64,000 nt of DNA from CAVSCD01 sp963726335 (lineage in GTDB: Bacteria; Acidobacteriota; Aminicenantia; Aminicenantales; UBA8522), in contig CAVSCD010000004.1 in assembly GCA_963726335.1 (NCBI GenBank), forward strand, positions 682,001 through 746,000, written 5' to 3'. Below are positions 61,533 to 64,000 of this stretch, piece by piece (positions within the stretch are counted from its first letter, which is position 1; each line of letters opens with the position of its first letter). A model generated the notes under the pieces. It was given only the letters and a program-made list of their open reading frames with translations. It was not told where the DNA came from and ran no database searches. A program made the position numbers and the translations under genes.

Positions 61533-63272
61533 TCAGGCTCGATGGGCGTAATAAAATTTCTTCAGGGCCTCGATGTCGGCCGAGTCTTTTAGCCAGCGCG
61601 CCTGGCCGGCTGTCTCCAATGGGCGGGCGAGGGCCAGCGCTTCGCGGAAGTACCCCGCCCTGATCGTCCGGATTCGCGACAGGTCGGCCGACGGCAACGT
61701 CTCCAGGCCGTCAAGATCGAGCGCCGGCACGGCCTCGGTAAACTCGAGATGCCGCCACTCGCCGGTCGCGAGCTCAAAGGCATACTTATGAAGGAAAGCG
61801 CTTCCGTGACGCGCCGTGAAGGCGATCGCCCGGACCAGGAAATCGACGTCGCTTCTCGTGAACGTATAGTGCACGTTGACCCGGACCCAACCGGGCTTGA
61901 GGCCCTGGTGACCGGTGAGGATCATCCGGCGAAACCGCCGGGACGTCCTTTCGTCAATGCCGAGAAGAACGTGGCCGTAAGGGCCGGCGCAGCTGCAGCC
62001 CGCCCGGGACTGGACTCCGAACAGGTCGTTCAGGAGCCGGGTGACGAATTTCGGATGAAGTATCCTGTCCCCGTGCCGGATATTGAAGGAGACGATAGGC
62101 GTCAGGTCGGCAGCATCATAATGGCCGACGAGCTCGACGTTTTCGATCCGGGACAACCCCTCCAGGAAACGGGCGAGGTGGTCTTTCTCGATCCTGTCGA
62201 TCGTCCGGAGCCCGATCCTCTCCCTGACCTCCATCGCCAGGGCCGCCTTGATCGTCTGGAGGATCGGCGGCGTGCCGGCCATCTCCCGGGTCTCGATGTC
62301 CTCGGCGTAATCCTGAGTGTCGAACCCGACATAGATCACGGTCCCGCCGCCGGCGGTCGTGGGCGGCAGGTCCTTCCGGTACAGCTCCTCCCTGATGACC
62401 AGGACGCCGCTCGAACCCGGCCCGCCGAGGAACTTGTGCGGCGAAAAGAAAACGGCATCAAAATACGATCCGGCGTCATGGTTCATGTCGATCACGGCAT
62501 ACGGGGCCACGGCGGCGAAATCGAAAAAGACCGGAGTATCGTGCCGGTGGCATAGCCTCGCGACCTCATAGACAGGGGTCCTGAGGCCCGTGATATTCGA
62601 GCCGGCGGAGAACGATCCGAACTTGGCCCGGCCGGCATAGCGGCGGTCGGCGAGCTTCCTGTCCAGGTCGTCGAGGTCGAGCCCGCCGCCGGGAGCGAGC
62701 TTCACGACCACGACCTCGGCGAAGGCCTCCCGCCACATCAGCTCGTTCGTGTGATGCTCGTACGGTCCTATGAAGACGACGGGCTTCCGCCTGTCGGGTC
62801 GTCCGCGGCCCGGAACGACGGCGCCCGGGATGGCCAGCCGCTCCCGGGTCAGCGGCGGGATGTAGACGCCGATGATCTCCTGGAGCTTTTGCAGCGCGCC
62901 CGTCGACCCGGAGCCGACCGGTATGATCTTCCCGCCCGGCCCCGCGTTGACGAGGTCCTTGATCTTCCGTTCCGCCTGCTTCAGGAGCGCGGTCAGGCGC
63001 TTGCCCGAATAGTCATCTTCGGTGTGGGTGTTGGCATAGGACTTCTCGATCTCGAGGAGCCGCCGCTCGATGAACCCGAGCCCGCGGCCGGAGGCCGTGT
63101 AATCGGCATAAAAGATATGGCGGAGGCCAAAAGGCGTCTCGAAGACAAGGTCCCGGCCGATGACCTCGTGTCTGACAAAATCCAGGTAGGCGGTCCCCGA
63201 AGCTCCGTGTCCGGCTCTTTTCTTCACGACGGGCGCTCTGTCATCCTGACTCGAGGGTTTGTATTGTAGCAT
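61533..63272 (-). CDS. Class V aminotransferase / cysteine desulfurase-like protein with C-terminal extension
   Basis: 579-aa PLP enzyme of fold type I. The N-terminal part is IFYADYTASGRGLGFIERRL and YANTHTEDDYSG. The PLP-phosphate region is GSGSTGALQKLQEIIG, then FIGPYEHHTNELMWREAF, FFDFAAVAPYAVIDM, and the Schiff-base Lys in FFSPHKFLGGPGSSGVL. GVQSRAGCSCAGPYGH carries a Cys where SufS-type desulfurases have theirs. The core is the usual 400-plus residues, and about 100 residues are added at the C-terminus. It may be a desulfurase/selenocysteine lyase relative; the substrate is unknown. The start ATG lacks a ribosome site. Confidence 0.82.
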   Translation of the reverse strand: MLQYKPSSQDDRAPVVKKRAGHGASGTAYLDFVRHEVIGRDLVFETPFGLRHIFYADYTASGRGLGFIERRLLEIEKSYANTHTEDDYSGKRLTALLKQAERKIKDLVNAGPGGKIIPVGSGSTGALQKLQEIIGVYIPPLTRERLAIPGAVVPGRGRPDRRKPVVFIGPYEHHTNELMWREAFAEVVVVKLAPGGGLDLDDLDRKLADRRYAGRAKFGSFSAGSNITGLRTPVYEVARLCHRHDTPVFFDFAAVAPYAVIDMNHDAGSYFDAVFFSPHKFLGGPGSSGVLVIREELYRKDLPPTTAGGGTVIYVGFDTQDYAEDIETREMAGTPPILQTIKAALAMEVRERIGLRTIDRIEKDHLARFLEGLSRIENVELVGHYDAADLTPIVSFNIRHGDRILHPKFVTRLLNDLFGVQSRAGCSCAGPYGHVLLGIDERTSRRFRRMILTGHQGLKPGWVRVNVHYTFTRSDVDFLVRAIAFTARHGSAFLHKYAFELATGEWRHLEFTEAVPALDLDGLETLPSADLSRIRTIRAGYFREALALARPLETAGQARWLKDSADIEALKKFYYAHRA

Positions 63273-63279
63273 GTCCGCT

Positions 63280-63307
63280 TTGTCAGTCCAGCCCTGTTTG
63301 TTATAAT
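63280..63307 (+). promoter_or_regulatory. Promoter of the terminal membrane protein gene
   Basis: -35 TTGTCA (63280-63285), 16-bp spacer, -10 TATAAT (63302-63307, perfect). The ATG follows 14 nt after the -10 with no ribosome site. Confidence 0.65.
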
Positions 63308-63321
63308 AGCGGGCCGAACCG

Positions 63322-64000
63322 ATGAGTCCCCTGCTCCTCTTCCTGGAAAACGAGCTTCAGGTCGGCTGCCTGATCTTCATGGCGAGCGTCTATGTTCTCA
63401 GGACCGCCTGGCTCCTTCATTTCAGCATGCCGCGAGAGAGAACCCGGGCCGAGGGCAGCGAAACAGCCGCCGTCATCCTCTCGCTCACATCGGTCGCCAG
63501 GCCCGGGGCCATGGAATCGACGCGCCAGAAGCCCTGGTTTTACGTCCAGTTCATGGTCTTCCATTTGGCGGTCACCGCCGCCATCGCCGCCACGTTCATC
63601 ATCCCCTACCGGCCGGCGCTTTTCGAGGTCAAACCGTTGGTCATCGCCTTCCGGGCCGTCCTCGCGGCGGGGGTCGTCGTCGGGCTTCTGAGACTTTCCA
63701 GGCGCTTGCGGGTCCCGGCGGTCCGGATCATCAGCAGCCCGGACGATTACTTCTCCCTGGTGTTGATGATCCTCTATTTCGCCGCCGCCTTCCTGGCGGT
63801 TCCCAACGACTATGAGAGGGCGGAATGGCCGCTCATCCTGTTCTTCGGTCTCACGGCGTTCTTCCTCGTTTATGTCCCGTTCAGCAAGATCTCCCACTAC
63901 CTCTATTATCCGTTCGCCCGCATCGTTCTCGGAAAAACACTGGGCCACCGCGGCATCCTGCCGTCCGGGAAAAAGGGATTGCGCATTGAGCTCGAAAAAA
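63322..64000 (+). CDS. Respiratory nitrate reductase gamma / DsrM-HdrE-like membrane cytochrome, partial
   Basis: 226 codons are visible and the frame is open at the right edge. It starts MSPLLLFLENELQVGCLIF and has at least five hydrophobic helices, among them FMVFHLAVTAAIAATFIIPY, LVLMILYFAAAFLAV and PLILFFGLTAFFLVYVPF. Spaced His residues (FYVQFMVFHLA, SKISHYLYYPFARIVLG) fit haem b ligands, and the last motif is characteristic of NarI/DsrM-type quinol-oxidising subunits. It would pass electrons between the quinone pool and an iron-sulfur partner, probably encoded just past the window. The family call is moderate. Confidence 0.65.
   Translation, partial: MSPLLLFLENELQVGCLIFMASVYVLRTAWLLHFSMPRERTRAEGSETAAVILSLTSVARPGAMESTRQKPWFYVQFMVFHLAVTAAIAATFIIPYRPALFEVKPLVIAFRAVLAAGVVVGLLRLSRRLRVPAVRIISSPDDYFSLVLMILYFAAAFLAVPNDYERAEWPLILFFGLTAFFLVYVPFSKISHYLYYPFARIVLGKTLGHRGILPSGKKGLRIELEK

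Noticed and set aside
1..64000. CRISPR arrays, IS elements, prophage or rRNA operon
   Set aside because: No regularly spaced repeats, transposase or integrase frames, phage structural genes or rRNA-like sequence were found on either strand.

Overview
High-GC (roughly 60-65 %) bacterial chromosome segment, densely packed, with one tRNA, no rRNA, no CRISPR array and no recognisable insertion sequence. The gene mix (corrinoid methyltransferase module, rubrerythrin, dicluster ferredoxin, Ser/Thr kinases fused to TolB/PD40 propellers, TPR proteins, secreted GH123-like proteins, DUF2085, GT87) fits an anaerobic heterotroph of the Acidobacteriota/Aminicenantes type. This placement is inference from gene content, not from a marker phylogeny.

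Layout. 1-2.6 kb: minus-strand one-carbon operon (corrinoid reductive activase, corrinoid protein, start of an MttB-family methyltransferase). 3-13 kb: methyltransferase, acyl-CoA synthetase, aldo/keto reductase, phospholipase-like protein, RRM protein, ACT protein, rubrerythrin and a large Ser/Thr kinase. Many reading frames here are broken by single-base indels. 13-25 kb: nucleotidyltransferase, C39-like peptidase, GNAT, two large secreted glycosidase-like proteins, an ECF sigma factor, a transglutaminase-like protein and an amidinotransferase. 25-29.3 kb: ferredoxin, APC permease and a parAB pair whose promoter spacer is filled by a perfect palindrome. 29.3-30.4 kb: mostly non-coding, with a TPR gene remnant. 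30.4-37.6 kb: rho, lon, clpX, clpP, tig and tRNA-Leu(TAG), all on the minus strand. 37.8-43.3 kb: protease-like/TPR protein, then a plus-strand membrane and lipid group (GT87, DUF2085, membrane protein, lipid kinase). 43.5-48.9 kb: lytic transglycosylase, alaS, pilT, ilvE. 49-55.1 kb: heat-shock operon hrcA-grpE-dnaK-dnaJ-rsmE-kinase. 55.1-55.5 kb: structured repeat region. 55.5-59 kb: a saccharopine-type lysine catabolism pair plus an AmrB/MEMO protein. 59.1-64 kb: cysS, yraN, folK, a class V aminotransferase and the start of a NarI/DsrM-like membrane protein.

Functionally, the window joins protein quality control (ClpXP, Lon, trigger factor, DnaKJ-GrpE-HrcA) with envelope and lipid functions and anaerobic C1 and amino-acid metabolism. 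The most notable points are: the parAB promoter palindrome, with a second copy 1.7 kb away; a DnaK without its helical lid inside an otherwise classical heat-shock operon; promoters placed so that hrcA and cysS should be essentially leaderless; a 27-bp inverted repeat with a 66-bp direct repeat upstream of hrcA; a trypsin-like domain whose catalytic Ser is Asn; and a strong local concentration of frameshifts between about 1.7 and 12.7 kb that looks like consensus error more than gene decay.
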